Origin: Phycisphaerae bacterium
GTDB lineage: Bacteria > Planctomycetota > Phycisphaerae > UBA1845
Reading direction: 5' to 3'
Length of the DNA stretch: 14,109 nt
NCBI GenBank assembly: GCA_029260155.1
Contig: JAJDDU010000318.1
Coordinates: 1-14,109, forward strand
Below, in pieces: positions 7,702-14,109 of the stretch. Each line of letters starts with the position of its first letter. Position 1 is the first letter of the stretch. The position numbers and the translations under genes were made by a program. The notes below the pieces were generated by a model. That model searched no databases. It was not told where the DNA came from and saw only the letters and a program-made list of their open reading frames with translations.

Positions 7702-7960
7702 GCGATTCACCCTCCGACGACATTGATGGTGCTTGCGTCACACCTGACCGCGAGGTGTGCGGGACATTTTCCGCTTCCACCGACAGTCCGGCCTCGTATT
7801 GACGCATCTCCGTCGAAAACCGTGTTTTCGACCTCAGACCCGGTTTGCGGAACCGGACTAGTGTCCCGCCCATCCGAATCTGTTCTCCCCATTTTCTGTC
7901 GTGTCCCACCAATCATTCGTGGCGTCGTCGTCCGAGCCTCCAGAGAGAAGGCGCCCGCGA
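7702..7960 (-). other. Non-coding gap between cpaB and the tadG-like gene
   Basis: This 259-base stretch has no ORF that looks like a protein. It contains the ribosome binding site of the tadG-like gene (GGAGG), two adjacent hairpins (7812-7832 and 7840-7856), and a shorter dyad, CACCT (7741-7745) with AGGTG (7753-7757). In many Tad loci the secretin gene cpaC follows cpaB; here nothing of it remains. Confidence 0.6.
7812..7856 (-). promoter_or_regulatory. Two adjacent perfect hairpins upstream of the tadG-like gene
   Basis: The first hairpin has 9-base arms, GTCGAAAAC (7812-7820) and GTTTTCGAC (7824-7832), around a 3-base loop. The second has arms CCGGTT (7840-7845) and AACCGG (7851-7856) around a 5-base loop. 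They begin about 110 bases upstream of the tadG-like start. The first could equally be a DNA-binding dyad. Neither is followed by a T-run on the minus strand, so simple intrinsic termination is unlikely. A leader structure, an mRNA processing site or an operator are the alternatives. Confidence 0.4.
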
Positions 7961-8914
7961 CTAGTCCGGGATCTCGGCCATTGGTGTCTCCTCGCGCTCG
8001 TCATCTTCTTCCGCGTCGCCCGATGGACTCGCGACGGTTATTGCCCGCCGGGGCGTACGCCTGGGGCGCTCTTCTCGTGCGGGAGCCTGCTCGCCCCCAA
8101 TCAAATGCTCTCTGCGCGCCAAACCGTTCACCACCATTATCGCACGTGGCTTCTGAGGTTTCGTCTCTTCAGGCTCCAACGCCGTGGCGGCCACCTGCTC
8201 GGCCAGCTCGCCGAGCAGATCGCCCTCAGTCGACTGCCCGTCTTCGGAATCAAGCTTGTCGTCATCGGATCGCAATGCCAAGGTCAACTTGCCGCGCGTC
8301 TGGGCTAGGTGAAGTTTGGGTGCTTCGGTATCCTTGACCAGCAGTGTCACGGACTTGGCGGCCTTGCCCTTTCCATCGGTTGACGCAGTGAGCAGTCGGC
8401 CGACTGCGGCGACTTCAATCTTCTGCAAGATAGTGCGGCTGACCGTTTGTTTGCGTCGGCCGGAGTTAACGGTCATAACGGCAATCACATCCACAAACGC
8501 CCCAGGGCGAATCTGATAGGCGACGCCTGTGACCTCGTTGACCTTGACGCTGACTGCCCGGTAGCCGCTCTTGATACGTACGGCCAGTCCCGCCGGTGTC
8601 CCTTTCGGAGCCAGCAGAGACTCGCGAACGACGCCTCCACGCGGGACGGAGTACCCCGCCACGCGGCCGATCACCTTGTCAACGTCGCCGTACGCGTCCA
8701 CTCCGATAAGCGGCGTCATCGGCGTCTCGATCACCTTCACCATCGTTCGATCAATCGCGGACGTTGCGGGAATCTCTGCGGTGGCCACAACCACCGTTGC
8801 CGTTTCCTGTGCCGAGTCAGCCTTTGCTTTTTGGAGTGCGTCCAGCCCCAGCTTGATCGCCGCACCACCGACGAACACCCCCAGAGCCAACGGTATGATC
8901 GCTACCTTTTTCAT
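7961..8914 (-). CDS. cpaB: Flp pilus assembly protein CpaB/RcpC
   Basis: A 317-residue periplasmic protein. CpaB/RcpC works beside the secretin and is needed for pilus assembly. An N-terminal signal or anchor (about 4-23, MKKVAIIPLALGVFVGGAA) is followed by a SAF-type domain (about 41-103, with VVVATAEIPATSAI and GYSVPRGGVV). The RcpC domain (about 114-215) includes RAVSVKVNEVTGVAYQIRPG and the terminal strand TRGKLTLALRS. The last hundred residues are less typical: an acidic stretch (216-235), then a basic and acidic low-complexity tail (275-317). The start is ATG 8914 with AAGGGGA at good spacing. It follows tadE by 144 bases. Although CpaB normally partners CpaC, no secretin gene is found beside it. 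Confidence 0.92.
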   Translation of the reverse strand: MKKVAIIPLALGVFVGGAAIKLGLDALQKAKADSAQETATVVVATAEIPATSAIDRTMVKVIETPMTPLIGVDAYGDVDKVIGRVAGYSVPRGGVVRESLLAPKGTPAGLAVRIKSGYRAVSVKVNEVTGVAYQIRPGAFVDVIAVMTVNSGRRKQTVSRTILQKIEVAAVGRLLTASTDGKGKAAKSVTLLVKDTEAPKLHLAQTRGKLTLALRSDDDKLDSEDGQSTEGDLLGELAEQVAATALEPEETKPQKPRAIMVVNGLARREHLIGGEQAPAREERPRRTPRRAITVASPSGDAEEDDEREETPMAEIPD

Positions 8915-9037
8915 GTCTGTCCCCTTGATTGGTCGTCTCTCGTGACGTCCGCGCGCTGAGTAGCCTGCACGTTATCGGCACTCACAGTGCCCACCGATGC
9001 CTTTCCGGCCATGTCCCCGCCACGGCAACATCGGCTA

Positions 9038-9057
9038 TCGGCGCAGGCTTGCGCCGA
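9038..9057 (-). terminator. Hairpin just after the tadE stop codon
   Basis: A perfect 8-base stem, TCGGCGCA (9038-9045) with TGCGCCGA (9050-9057), has a 4-base loop. It starts two bases after the tadE stop at 9059-9061. There is no T-run on the minus strand. A partial terminator or 3'-end-protecting hairpin between the pilin-processing genes and cpaB is the likely role. Confidence 0.4.
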
Positions 9058-9058
9058 A

Positions 9059-9502
9059 CTAGATTTCTTCGTCGTCGCCAACCGCCCCTTCTTTCCGCAT
9101 CGAAGACTGTCCTTCGAGCATCATTCCCTCAGGCACGACGAGCGTGCCCGTGAGGGCGACAGCATCAACCGAAGTACTTACTTGGACCCACTGAACGGTG
9201 TCGCCGATCGGCGACGTCGTGAAACTCCAGATTGCGCCCTCGTCAAACCCCAGCGGCGCCATGACTTCCCGGACCCGGGCGGCGACGTCCTCGTCAGTCG
9301 CCGTCTTGAGCACGGCCACGCGACACCCCTCGCGGGCGGCGTTGACCAGAGTCTGACGAATCAGGAACAGCCACCCGAACTCAACGATTCCGAAGAGCAA
9401 GAGCAGCAGCAGCGGCAGGACAACCGCGAATTCAACGATGGCAGTTCCCCGCCGTCGTCGACGCCCTACGTGTTTCATCCTACGCGCTATGATCTGCTTC
9501 AT
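9059..9502 (-). CDS. tadE: TadE-family pseudopilin
   Basis: A 147-residue minor pilin-like protein. The basic leader ends RRRRRG, followed by TAIVEFAVVLPLLLLLLFGI. The prepilin cleavage point is therefore between Gly19 and Thr20, with Glu at +5 and Phe at +6, as in TadE proteins. One membrane segment (about 24-48) and the conserved RQTLVNAAREGCRVAVL (49-65) complete the TadE domain. The rest is a small extracytoplasmic region with an acidic end. The start is ATG 9502: the tadV stop TGA is followed by one A and then this ATG, which implies translational coupling. The frame is open upstream to 9574 inside tadV, but that extension would put 24 unrelated residues before the leader. The probable processing enzyme is the TadV product of the preceding gene. 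No tadF is present. Confidence 0.9.
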   Translation of the reverse strand: MKQIIARRMKHVGRRRRRGTAIVEFAVVLPLLLLLLFGIVEFGWLFLIRQTLVNAAREGCRVAVLKTATDEDVAARVREVMAPLGFDEGAIWSFTTSPIGDTVQWVQVSTSVDAVALTGTLVVPEGMMLEGQSSMRKEGAVGDDEEI

Positions 9503-9503
9503 T

Positions 9504-10058
9504 TCACACCACCCACCAACCGAATACCTGTCCCGACAAAACCATGAGAGAACCGATTGAGAGCGGCACCCCATACGGCAGTAACTGAGGTGATTCCCCT
9601 AGACTCTTCGCCGACGCGAAGTCGCTAAACATGGTCTCCCGTGACTGGGTCTTCGCGAGAATGAGTCCCATATGGCCCCACGCCAACGCAACACGGCGCG
9701 CCGCAACGATCATGATCACCGCGATCACGCCCCCGATCATCGCACCGATCAGGAATGATACGAACGTGATCCAAGGACCGAACCAGACACCGATTGCAGC
9801 CATCAGTTTCACATCGCCGGCGCCCATCCCGTTCATCGCCCAGGGTATAATCAATACCCCAAAGCCAACCAGCAGTCCCAAGGCACCCGCACCGATGCCC
9901 GACCACCCGAAATAGACGCCTTGCGCAACGAACCCCGCAGCAATCAATGCCGCGTTCAGCCAGTTCGGCACACGACGCTGCGCATAGTCAATCCACGACG
10001 CCAAGATCAAGCCCGGAACCAGTACGGCCGCCGTGACAACCCAATACTCAGACAACAT
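9504..10058 (-). CDS. tadV: Prepilin peptidase TadV/CpaA (A24 aspartic protease)
   Basis: A 184-residue multi-pass membrane peptidase that should remove the leader peptides of the Flp pilin, TadE and perhaps the TadG-like protein. The two catalytic aspartates are visible: Asp24 in ASWIDYAQRRVPNWL and Asp82 in MNGMGAGDVKLMAA (the GxGD motif). About six hydrophobic segments span the protein. The methyltransferase domain of larger PilD enzymes is absent, as is normal for TadV/CpaA. A GTG at 10067 would add three residues, but AGAGG lies eight bases before the ATG at 10058 and directly against the GTG, so the ATG is the better start. It follows the pilin gene after about 214 bases that contain a strong hairpin, and is coupled to tadE downstream. 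Confidence 0.93.
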   Translation of the reverse strand: MLSEYWVVTAAVLVPGLILASWIDYAQRRVPNWLNAALIAAGFVAQGVYFGWSGIGAGALGLLVGFGVLIIPWAMNGMGAGDVKLMAAIGVWFGPWITFVSFLIGAMIGGVIAVIMIVAARRVALAWGHMGLILAKTQSRETMFSDFASAKSLGESPQLLPYGVPLSIGSLMVLSGQVFGWWVV

Positions 10059-10142
10059 CAAGAACACCTCTAGCTATCTTCTGGAAGCCAACGTGTGACC
10101 GCCGATATCCCCGCGACAGTCACTCTCCCTCAACGCACTGAA

Positions 10143-10177
10143 GGGTGGGTCGTCGCCCGATCGGACGACGCCCACCC
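10143..10177 (-). terminator. Strong hairpin between the pilin gene and tadV
   Basis: Arms GGGTGGG (10143-10149) and CCCACCC (10171-10177) continue, past one unpaired T, into CGTCG (10151-10155) with CGACG (10166-10170). The loop holds the palindrome CCGATCGG. It lies about 95 bases after the pilin stop and 85 before tadV. No T-run follows on the minus strand. It may end or attenuate transcription, or stabilise a short pilin mRNA, so that pilin is made in excess over the assembly proteins. Confidence 0.5.
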
Positions 10178-10272
10178 ACAGTTCAAATCAGTCGGCCCGT
10201 CCGGTCCCCGGCCGCCCCTCCTACACGCAATCGCGAGAGGAGCCGGCGACCAGGACCATCAGACGGATCGCG

Positions 10273-10464
10273 CTAGGAACCCACCGCTCCACTCGGCAGG
10301 CCGGCGCTGATTTCAGTAAATGTCGTCGACACCTTGTCGCCGACCAACTGAATGGACCCGATCGCCGCCACAATAATCAGGGCAAGCATCACCGCGTACT
10401 CGGTAGCGGTCGGGCCGTCTTCACTCTGCAGAAAATCTTTTGCGCGATCAATAAAACCCTTCAC
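10273..10464 (-). CDS. flp: Flp-type major pilin
   Basis: A 63-residue Flp/Fap pilin, the likely main subunit of the pilus. The leader MKGFIDRAKDFLQSEDG is followed by PTATEYAVMLALIIVAAIGSI. Processing after Gly17 leaves a mature protein of 46 residues with Glu at +5 and Tyr at +6, the class hallmark. Proline at +1 is less usual than alanine. The hydrophobic helix is followed by a short tail ending GLPSGAVGS. The start needs care: AAAGGAG is only one base from the ATG at 10470 but about seven from the GTG at 10464, so I prefer the GTG. The ATG start would give 65 residues beginning MIVKG. The gene stands alone between a 433-base upstream region and a strong downstream hairpin. Confidence 0.92.
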   Translation of the reverse strand: MKGFIDRAKDFLQSEDGPTATEYAVMLALIIVAAIGSIQLVGDKVSTTFTEISAGLPSGAVGS

Positions 10465-10703
10465 AATCATGCTCCTTTCAAAACCTCCGCAACGGGACTT
10501 CTCGAAGATTCCCGCACGGATCGAATTCGACGATGGCTCCATCCCTGACCCGTCGCCGTCTCTTTCTCGCTCTACGGCCATACAAGGCCGCGAGATTAAT
10601 CGACAGGCGCGTCCTGCACCTGCGTAAACTCGCTCCCCAGCACCCCAGTCGAAACTCTGCTTCTCATTCGACCGCGACACCGGCGCTTTGCAGAAGTTCG
10701 ACA

Positions 10704-10720
10704 CACGCGACTGTCGCGTG
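10704..10720. promoter_or_regulatory. Perfect 17-base palindrome upstream of the pilin gene
   Basis: CACGCGAC (10704-10711) and GTCGCGTG (10713-10720) are exact reverse complements around a single T. The one-base spacer is typical of an operator bound by a dimeric regulator more than of an RNA hairpin, although a 6-base stem with a 5-base loop is also possible. It lies about 240 bases upstream of the pilin start. Confidence 0.4.
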
Positions 10721-10758
10721 CGTCTGCCCCAGTGGCATACTGCAAGCATCGACCAAAA

Positions 10759-10795
10759 CATATGAAACAAGCGCGAGGGGGGCAAATGAAACACG
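10759..10795. repeat. Direct-repeat pair CAWATGAAACAMG upstream of the pilin gene
   Basis: CATATGAAACAAG (10759-10771) and CAAATGAAACACG (10783-10795) match at 11 of 13 positions with a 24-base pitch, a little over two helical turns. The pair lies in the most AT-rich patch of this region, about 300 bases upstream of the pilin gene. It could be a pair of activator or repressor sites. The second copy runs into the palindrome CACGTG (10792-10797). Confidence 0.4.
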
Positions 10796-10903
10796 TGCTT
10801 TTTGATTGAATTGTGATTATGAGTCCATTTCCGGTCGGGATTAGCGCCTCTTGCAGTGTATACCGGACTGCACAGTGAAACGCCGTTCCCGAGTATGCAC
10901 GAG

Positions 10904-11962
10904 TCATGCGGTTTCTGGGGCGACCCTTGGGGCACGCACATTGCGCAGATGGGGGGCATCCACCAGGTCGTACGGTGTGAGCACGGAAGCAACCCCTGCA
11001 CCGCGCTGAGTGATGTTTTCTTCTCGAACGGGCCCCAGTCGACCGGATGCCGCCGCCAAGTATGTAATGCCATTGGGGTCAAACCCCATGATACGCGCGC
11101 ATGTCGCGTCCACTGCCGTTGCATTGCGTCCGATGATCACGCAACCGGTCGGCTTCGGATACCCCATTATGGGTCCGTCACCTTCCATTCCCACAATGCC
11201 GTCCACGATGGACAGGGACGTCGGCACCGTCGTATTGATGTCCACGATCGACTGGGCAATCCCGGCTCTGTGCAATGGGTTTTTGGGCCATCCGTAGACG
11301 AGCCCGGGCATGATGCCGAAGAGGTTCTTCATCGCGCACGTCATACCGGCCCAGTGATGGGTCTTCAGTTTCGGCAGCGAAACCACCCAGTCAGCCGACA
11401 ACACGGGTTTCGGAATGAACAGTGTGCTGAACCCCGTCTCCGTACCACGATTTCGGACTTCGGCGAAGTCTGCGTGGTTCAAGTCCACAAACGGAAGGTG
11501 GGCACCAGCCAAGGCACGGTCCATTCCAGACTCTTCCAGAACGAGTAGACTATCACGCCGGTGGCCTTGCCCTTCCGCGACAACGATATCGGCCGCCCCA
11601 AGACGACGAAAGACCTCGGCGACAGCAACCACAATGCTCGGGTGCGTGTTGATGTGCCGTTGGCCCGGAGATGTCTCGACGAGGTTGGGCTTGAGGAGAA
11701 TGCGCTTGCCCTTGATCTCCGCGTCACCAATGCCCAATTCGGCGAGTGCGGTGGAAATAACCCGGACGAGGTCATCGTCGTATCCGCTGGCTTGCGCGAT
11801 AAAGACGGACGCCCTACTACCGGACTCGCGTTGATGGTGCCACTTCAATGTACCGGCAACGCCACCTCCCAACGCCAATGCGCCGCCCAGTCGAAGAACT
11901 TCGCGACGCGAGAGATTCTTCCCATGGCACGATGTGTGGACTTGCGTTGTTGAATCGCCCAT
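10904..11962 (-). CDS. Tat-exported DUF362 domain protein
   Basis: A 352-residue protein. The N-terminus has a twin-arginine signal, NLSRREVLRLGG (16-27), followed by a short Ala/Gly-rich hydrophobic stretch, so it is probably exported folded. The DUF362 domain fills about residues 52-335 with recognisable segments: LLKPNLVETSPG (89-100), SLPKLKTHHWAGMTCAMKN (195-213), DGIVGMEGDGP (254-264) and DATCARIMGFDP (285-296). The reaction catalysed by this family is not established. Some DUF362 proteins carry ferredoxin-type cysteine clusters; none is seen here. Tat export suggests a bound cofactor or metal, which is inference. The start ATG overlaps the upstream stop (TAATG), with GAGG seven bases before it. 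Confidence 0.88.
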   Translation of the reverse strand: MGDSTTQVHTSCHGKNLSRREVLRLGGALALGGGVAGTLKWHHQRESGSRASVFIAQASGYDDDLVRVISTALAELGIGDAEIKGKRILLKPNLVETSPGQRHINTHPSIVVAVAEVFRRLGAADIVVAEGQGHRRDSLLVLEESGMDRALAGAHLPFVDLNHADFAEVRNRGTETGFSTLFIPKPVLSADWVVSLPKLKTHHWAGMTCAMKNLFGIMPGLVYGWPKNPLHRAGIAQSIVDINTTVPTSLSIVDGIVGMEGDGPIMGYPKPTGCVIIGRNATAVDATCARIMGFDPNGITYLAAASGRLGPVREENITQRGAGVASVLTPYDLVDAPHLRNVRAPRVAPETA

Positions 11963-12864
11963 TATCCAACCTCAGATAGCAAAGCGCCTGCGGTTTCCAA
12001 GTCACCGGCGAGCAAGAGAAGCGCGTCGTTCAGGCAGTTCTGTTTTCGAGAGGCGGAACTGACAGCGGACTCAGCCAGCCATTTATCAGAACTGCTTGGC
12101 CGCGCGTTCCATGCGGACAGTCCGATCAAGCCCCAAGCAAGCGACATTGGTGATCGAACTTCGTGCAACGCGTCGTGCAAGTACCGAATCGCAGCCCGGA
12201 CACACGCGTTTTCGGGTTCACCTGCCAATGACGCCAGCGCGATCCCGGTCGGCGCGGGGAACGGCCTGAGTGTGTTATCCAAGACGCGGGTGTTTCCGTA
12301 ATTCCAGCCGCCGTCGGCTAGGGCACGATCAACCAGTAAGCGCACTCCTTCGCGCACCCGGGCGTGCTCCTGCTGCCCAACACCGCGCAGTGCGAGCAGC
12401 GCCACAGCGGTCGGCTCGACCCACGAGTGCGTGTCAGCCACCCACGACCAACCGATGAGCGTGGTGTCGTGACCAACCAGCCTCGTATCGGGCGGGATAG
12501 GCGTGCCTTGTGTGTGCAGAAGCCAAGACGTCGCGCTTCGCGTTGGCACATCGTGAGCTCCGCCTGCAGGGGTTTGGGACTTCACCCAAGCCAGCAGACA
12601 AAGACCGGTCGGCCAGCACGGAGCACGCACCGCAGGCACAACGGGAACTCCGCCGTCATCATTCTGAATGGACGCCAGCCACGACAGGCCGCGGGCGCAG
12701 AGGGCGGCGTGCTCTTCATGAGCTGACAGTGCGAGAACGGCGAGCGCGGTGGGCTCTGAGCTCTCGATGCCGCCCGGGTGATATCCCCATCCCCCGGTGG
12801 GGGCTGCGGCGCCCGCGAGTCGGCTGATCAACTCACTTTGCCAAGAGGTTCCCATGCGGTTCAT
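11962..12864 (-). CDS. Prenyltransferase/squalene-oxidase-repeat protein
   Basis: A 300-residue alpha-helical repeat protein. Repeats characteristic of terpene-cyclase-like alpha/alpha barrels are visible: TGGWGYHPGG then PTALAVLALS (23-48), NDDGGVPVVP then PTGLCLLAW (68-93), WVADTHSWVEPTAVALLALR (141-160), and ADGGWNYGNT then PTGIALASLAG (183-215). A full squalene-hopene cyclase is about twice this length and carries a DxDD catalytic motif; that motif is not seen here, so cyclase activity is doubtful. No signal peptide is evident. I prefer the ATG at 12864, with GGAG five bases upstream, over the GTG at 12870. It lies 42 bases after the PAP2 gene and overlaps the DUF362 gene by one base. Confidence 0.85.
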   Translation of the reverse strand: MNRMGTSWQSELISRLAGAAAPTGGWGYHPGGIESSEPTALAVLALSAHEEHAALCARGLSWLASIQNDDGGVPVVPAVRAPCWPTGLCLLAWVKSQTPAGGAHDVPTRSATSWLLHTQGTPIPPDTRLVGHDTTLIGWSWVADTHSWVEPTAVALLALRGVGQQEHARVREGVRLLVDRALADGGWNYGNTRVLDNTLRPFPAPTGIALASLAGEPENACVRAAIRYLHDALHEVRSPMSLAWGLIGLSAWNARPSSSDKWLAESAVSSASRKQNCLNDALLLLAGDLETAGALLSEVG

Positions 12865-12906
12865 CAACACTCCGGTGGCCCATCTCGCCAGAGGTGGGAG
12901 ATTCCA

Positions 12907-14010
12907 TTACGCGCGAAGCAGCGCTTCGCGATCGCCCACAAGACAACGTCCATTCACTTGACCGGCGGGCAGCTTGGCCGTCATCCACGTCACCGCAACG
13001 GCGATCAACGCGCCAACATAGCCGTCAATCGCGTAGTGCCAGCCGCTGTACAGCGATCCCAGGAATACCATCAGGGCATACGCGATCGAAGCCCAGCGCA
13101 TCCAGCGTGCTTCGCCCCACATGAAGATCACATACAGTACGCATACCGTTACGTGGAGACTCGGCAATGCCATTAGTCCGCAGCCGAATGTCATGCCACC
13201 GTCACCGACGAGGCCAATCGCGTTCGTATCTGAGAATCGTTCTGCAAGCCAGCGTTGTGTGACATCGCTAAACGGCATGTCAGGTCCGGGAAATCGCCCA
13301 GGGGCGACATAACATGGCCCGTGGCTGGGAAAACACATCCCGAGCAAAACGCCCACGACCCATATCCCAAGGAATGCCGCAAGATAGTGGTCGCGTTTCT
13401 TCCGATTGCGATGGGTCAAGAAGTAAGCAGGAACCACCGCCAGAAGTGGAAACCAAATGTAGTATGAAACGTCCATCGCGATCGCCCACCATGCCGGCAC
13501 ACGCGTAGCCGTCAGATCCCAAGCTGGGTTGAATCCGAAGTGCAGCCACTCTTCGATCCGGATGAGCGCCGCGTCGTAGCGGGCATTGTTTGCAAACGGA
13601 ATGGCCTGTTTGATCGACGTCTGCACGGTCATGACGACACCGAGGGAGAGCATATACCGCGCCATGCACGACAGACGTCTAACCCCGAAGTGACGGGAAA
13701 CAACCGCTCGGACCTGCATGACCGGCATGCGTCCGCGACGGCGAAACCGCGCAAGGAACCGCCACACGAAAAGCACGCCCAGTGCGCCAAACATCTGGTA
13801 CGAAATCGCCGGCCAGAAAACGGCCAGCCACGGTCGGACGGGAAGCAGCGGTATTCCCGTCGCTGCCCACATCAACAGCGCGACAATCACAGTGATAAGC
13901 GCCACGTACTCGTGCGTCTGAACCCACGATGACACGGGCGAAACCATACCGATTGCGTTCCGATCGCGCGCGGAGTTGACATCGACTGCGGTGCTGGCCA
14001 TATCAGACAT
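12907..14010 (-). CDS. PAP2-superfamily membrane protein, inositolphosphotransferase (Aur1/Ipt1)-like
   Basis: A 367-residue integral membrane protein. After about 35 cytoplasmic residues there are hydrophobic segments near 36-58, 68-86, 118-135, 173-198, 208-226, 286-299, 305-320 and 330-345. The PAP2 signature is present as PSLHV (283-287, His286) and GWHYAIDGYVG (323-333, His327 and Asp330). FPSHGPCYV (227-235) and YDAALIRIEEWLHFG (145-159) resemble the PAP2_3 group. Such enzymes cleave or transfer phosphate-linked lipid headgroups at the membrane; the substrate here is unknown. The start is ATG 14010 with only a weak GAG upstream, so it is somewhat uncertain. It is the first gene of a three-gene operon in this window; anything further upstream lies beyond the edge. 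Confidence 0.85.
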   Translation of the reverse strand: MSDMASTAVDVNSARDRNAIGMVSPVSSWVQTHEYVALITVIVALLMWAATGIPLLPVRPWLAVFWPAISYQMFGALGVLFVWRFLARFRRRGRMPVMQVRAVVSRHFGVRRLSCMARYMLSLGVVMTVQTSIKQAIPFANNARYDAALIRIEEWLHFGFNPAWDLTATRVPAWWAIAMDVSYYIWFPLLAVVPAYFLTHRNRKKRDHYLAAFLGIWVVGVLLGMCFPSHGPCYVAPGRFPGPDMPFSDVTQRWLAERFSDTNAIGLVGDGGMTFGCGLMALPSLHVTVCVLYVIFMWGEARWMRWASIAYALMVFLGSLYSGWHYAIDGYVGALIAVAVTWMTAKLPAGQVNGRCLVGDREALLRA

Positions 14011-14109
14011 AGTCTCAAAGTGCTATCGGCGCGCGCGGTGAGTGCCCCCAGCATCAACACTGTTCCGCGAGAAGAAGCCGATAACGGCACGAGACCAGCG
14101 CGCGCAAAA

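Larger units (their letters stand above)
10471..10903 (-). promoter_or_regulatory. Upstream region of the Tad locus, probable promoter area
   Basis: This is the longest non-coding stretch in the window (433 bases). No frame in it looks like a protein. Reading toward the pilin gene it holds a weak dyad near the DUF362 stop (TGCAGT 10852-10857 with ACTGCA 10867-10872), then a relatively AT-rich patch (about 10740-10830) with a direct-repeat pair. A 17-base palindrome (10704-10720) follows, then a dyad GTCGAA (10648-10653)/TTCGAC (10667-10672), and finally the pilin ribosome binding site. I could not identify a convincing -35/-10 or sigma-54 promoter on the minus strand. Its position makes it the natural control region for the pilus genes. 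Confidence 0.5.

Noticed and set aside
7670..7912. 80-codon minus-strand frame across the cpaB to tadG gap
   Set aside because: It spans the hairpins and overlaps the tadG-like gene out of frame, with no domain-like sequence; not a secretin remnant that I can recognise.
10733..10747. GG-N10-GC pattern resembling a sigma-54 promoter (TGGCAT...AAGC)
   Set aside because: It is on the plus strand, pointing away from the pilin gene, and its -12 half is poor.
10471..11124. Upstream extension of the pilin frame to a 283-residue protein
   Set aside because: The extra part overlaps the DUF362 gene in another frame and looks like random translation. The pilin leader and ribosome binding site lie at 10464-10480.
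14011..14109. Possible promoter of the PAP2 operon
   Set aside because: The 99 bases before the window edge contain no convincing promoter elements or dyads, and a further upstream gene in the same operon cannot be excluded.

Overview
The window is a GC-rich bacterial chromosome segment with every recognised gene on the minus strand, so transcription runs from high to low coordinates. A small Flp pilin whose processing site reads DGPTATEYAVML, a Tad cluster built around CpaB, CpaE and CpaF, and a neighbouring Tat-exported DUF362 protein with a squalene-cyclase-repeat protein suggest Planctomycetota or a close relative. That placement is inferred from the look of the proteins; no marker gene is present.

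Right part (14010 to 10904): a tight three-gene operon. It encodes a multi-pass PAP2/inositolphosphotransferase-like enzyme, a 300-residue prenyltransferase/squalene-oxidase-repeat protein, and a DUF362 protein with a twin-arginine signal. The last two genes overlap by one base (TAATG). Substrates are unknown; a membrane-lipid or cell-surface role is plausible.

Between 10903 and 10471 lies a 433-base non-coding region, with no convincing ORF, that should hold the promoter of the pilus genes. It contains a direct-repeat pair (CAWATGAAACAMG, 24-base pitch), a perfect 17-base palindrome and weaker dyads.

Middle and left (10464 to 799): a Tad (Flp, type IVc) pilus locus in the order flp pilin, tadV/cpaA prepilin peptidase, tadE pseudopilin, cpaB/rcpC, a tadG-like vWA protein, cpaE/tadZ, cpaF/tadA ATPase, tadB, tadC. 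Together they supply the subunit, its processing enzyme, a minor pilin, a periplasmic assembly factor, a probable tip or adhesin protein, a positioning protein, the motor ATPase and the inner-membrane platform. No secretin (cpaC/rcpA), tadD or tadF is present. The usual cpaC position after cpaB is a 259-base gap with two hairpins. A strong hairpin follows the pilin gene and probably sets it apart from the rest of the operon. A hairpin follows tadC.

Left edge (636 to 1): an unfinished reading frame for an unrecognised multi-pass membrane protein.

Points that stand out are the large insertion in the metal-binding face of the TadG-like vWA domain (with an EF-hand-like motif), the CpaE P-loop that lacks both lysines, the missing secretin, and the PAP2/cyclase-repeat/DUF362 operon.
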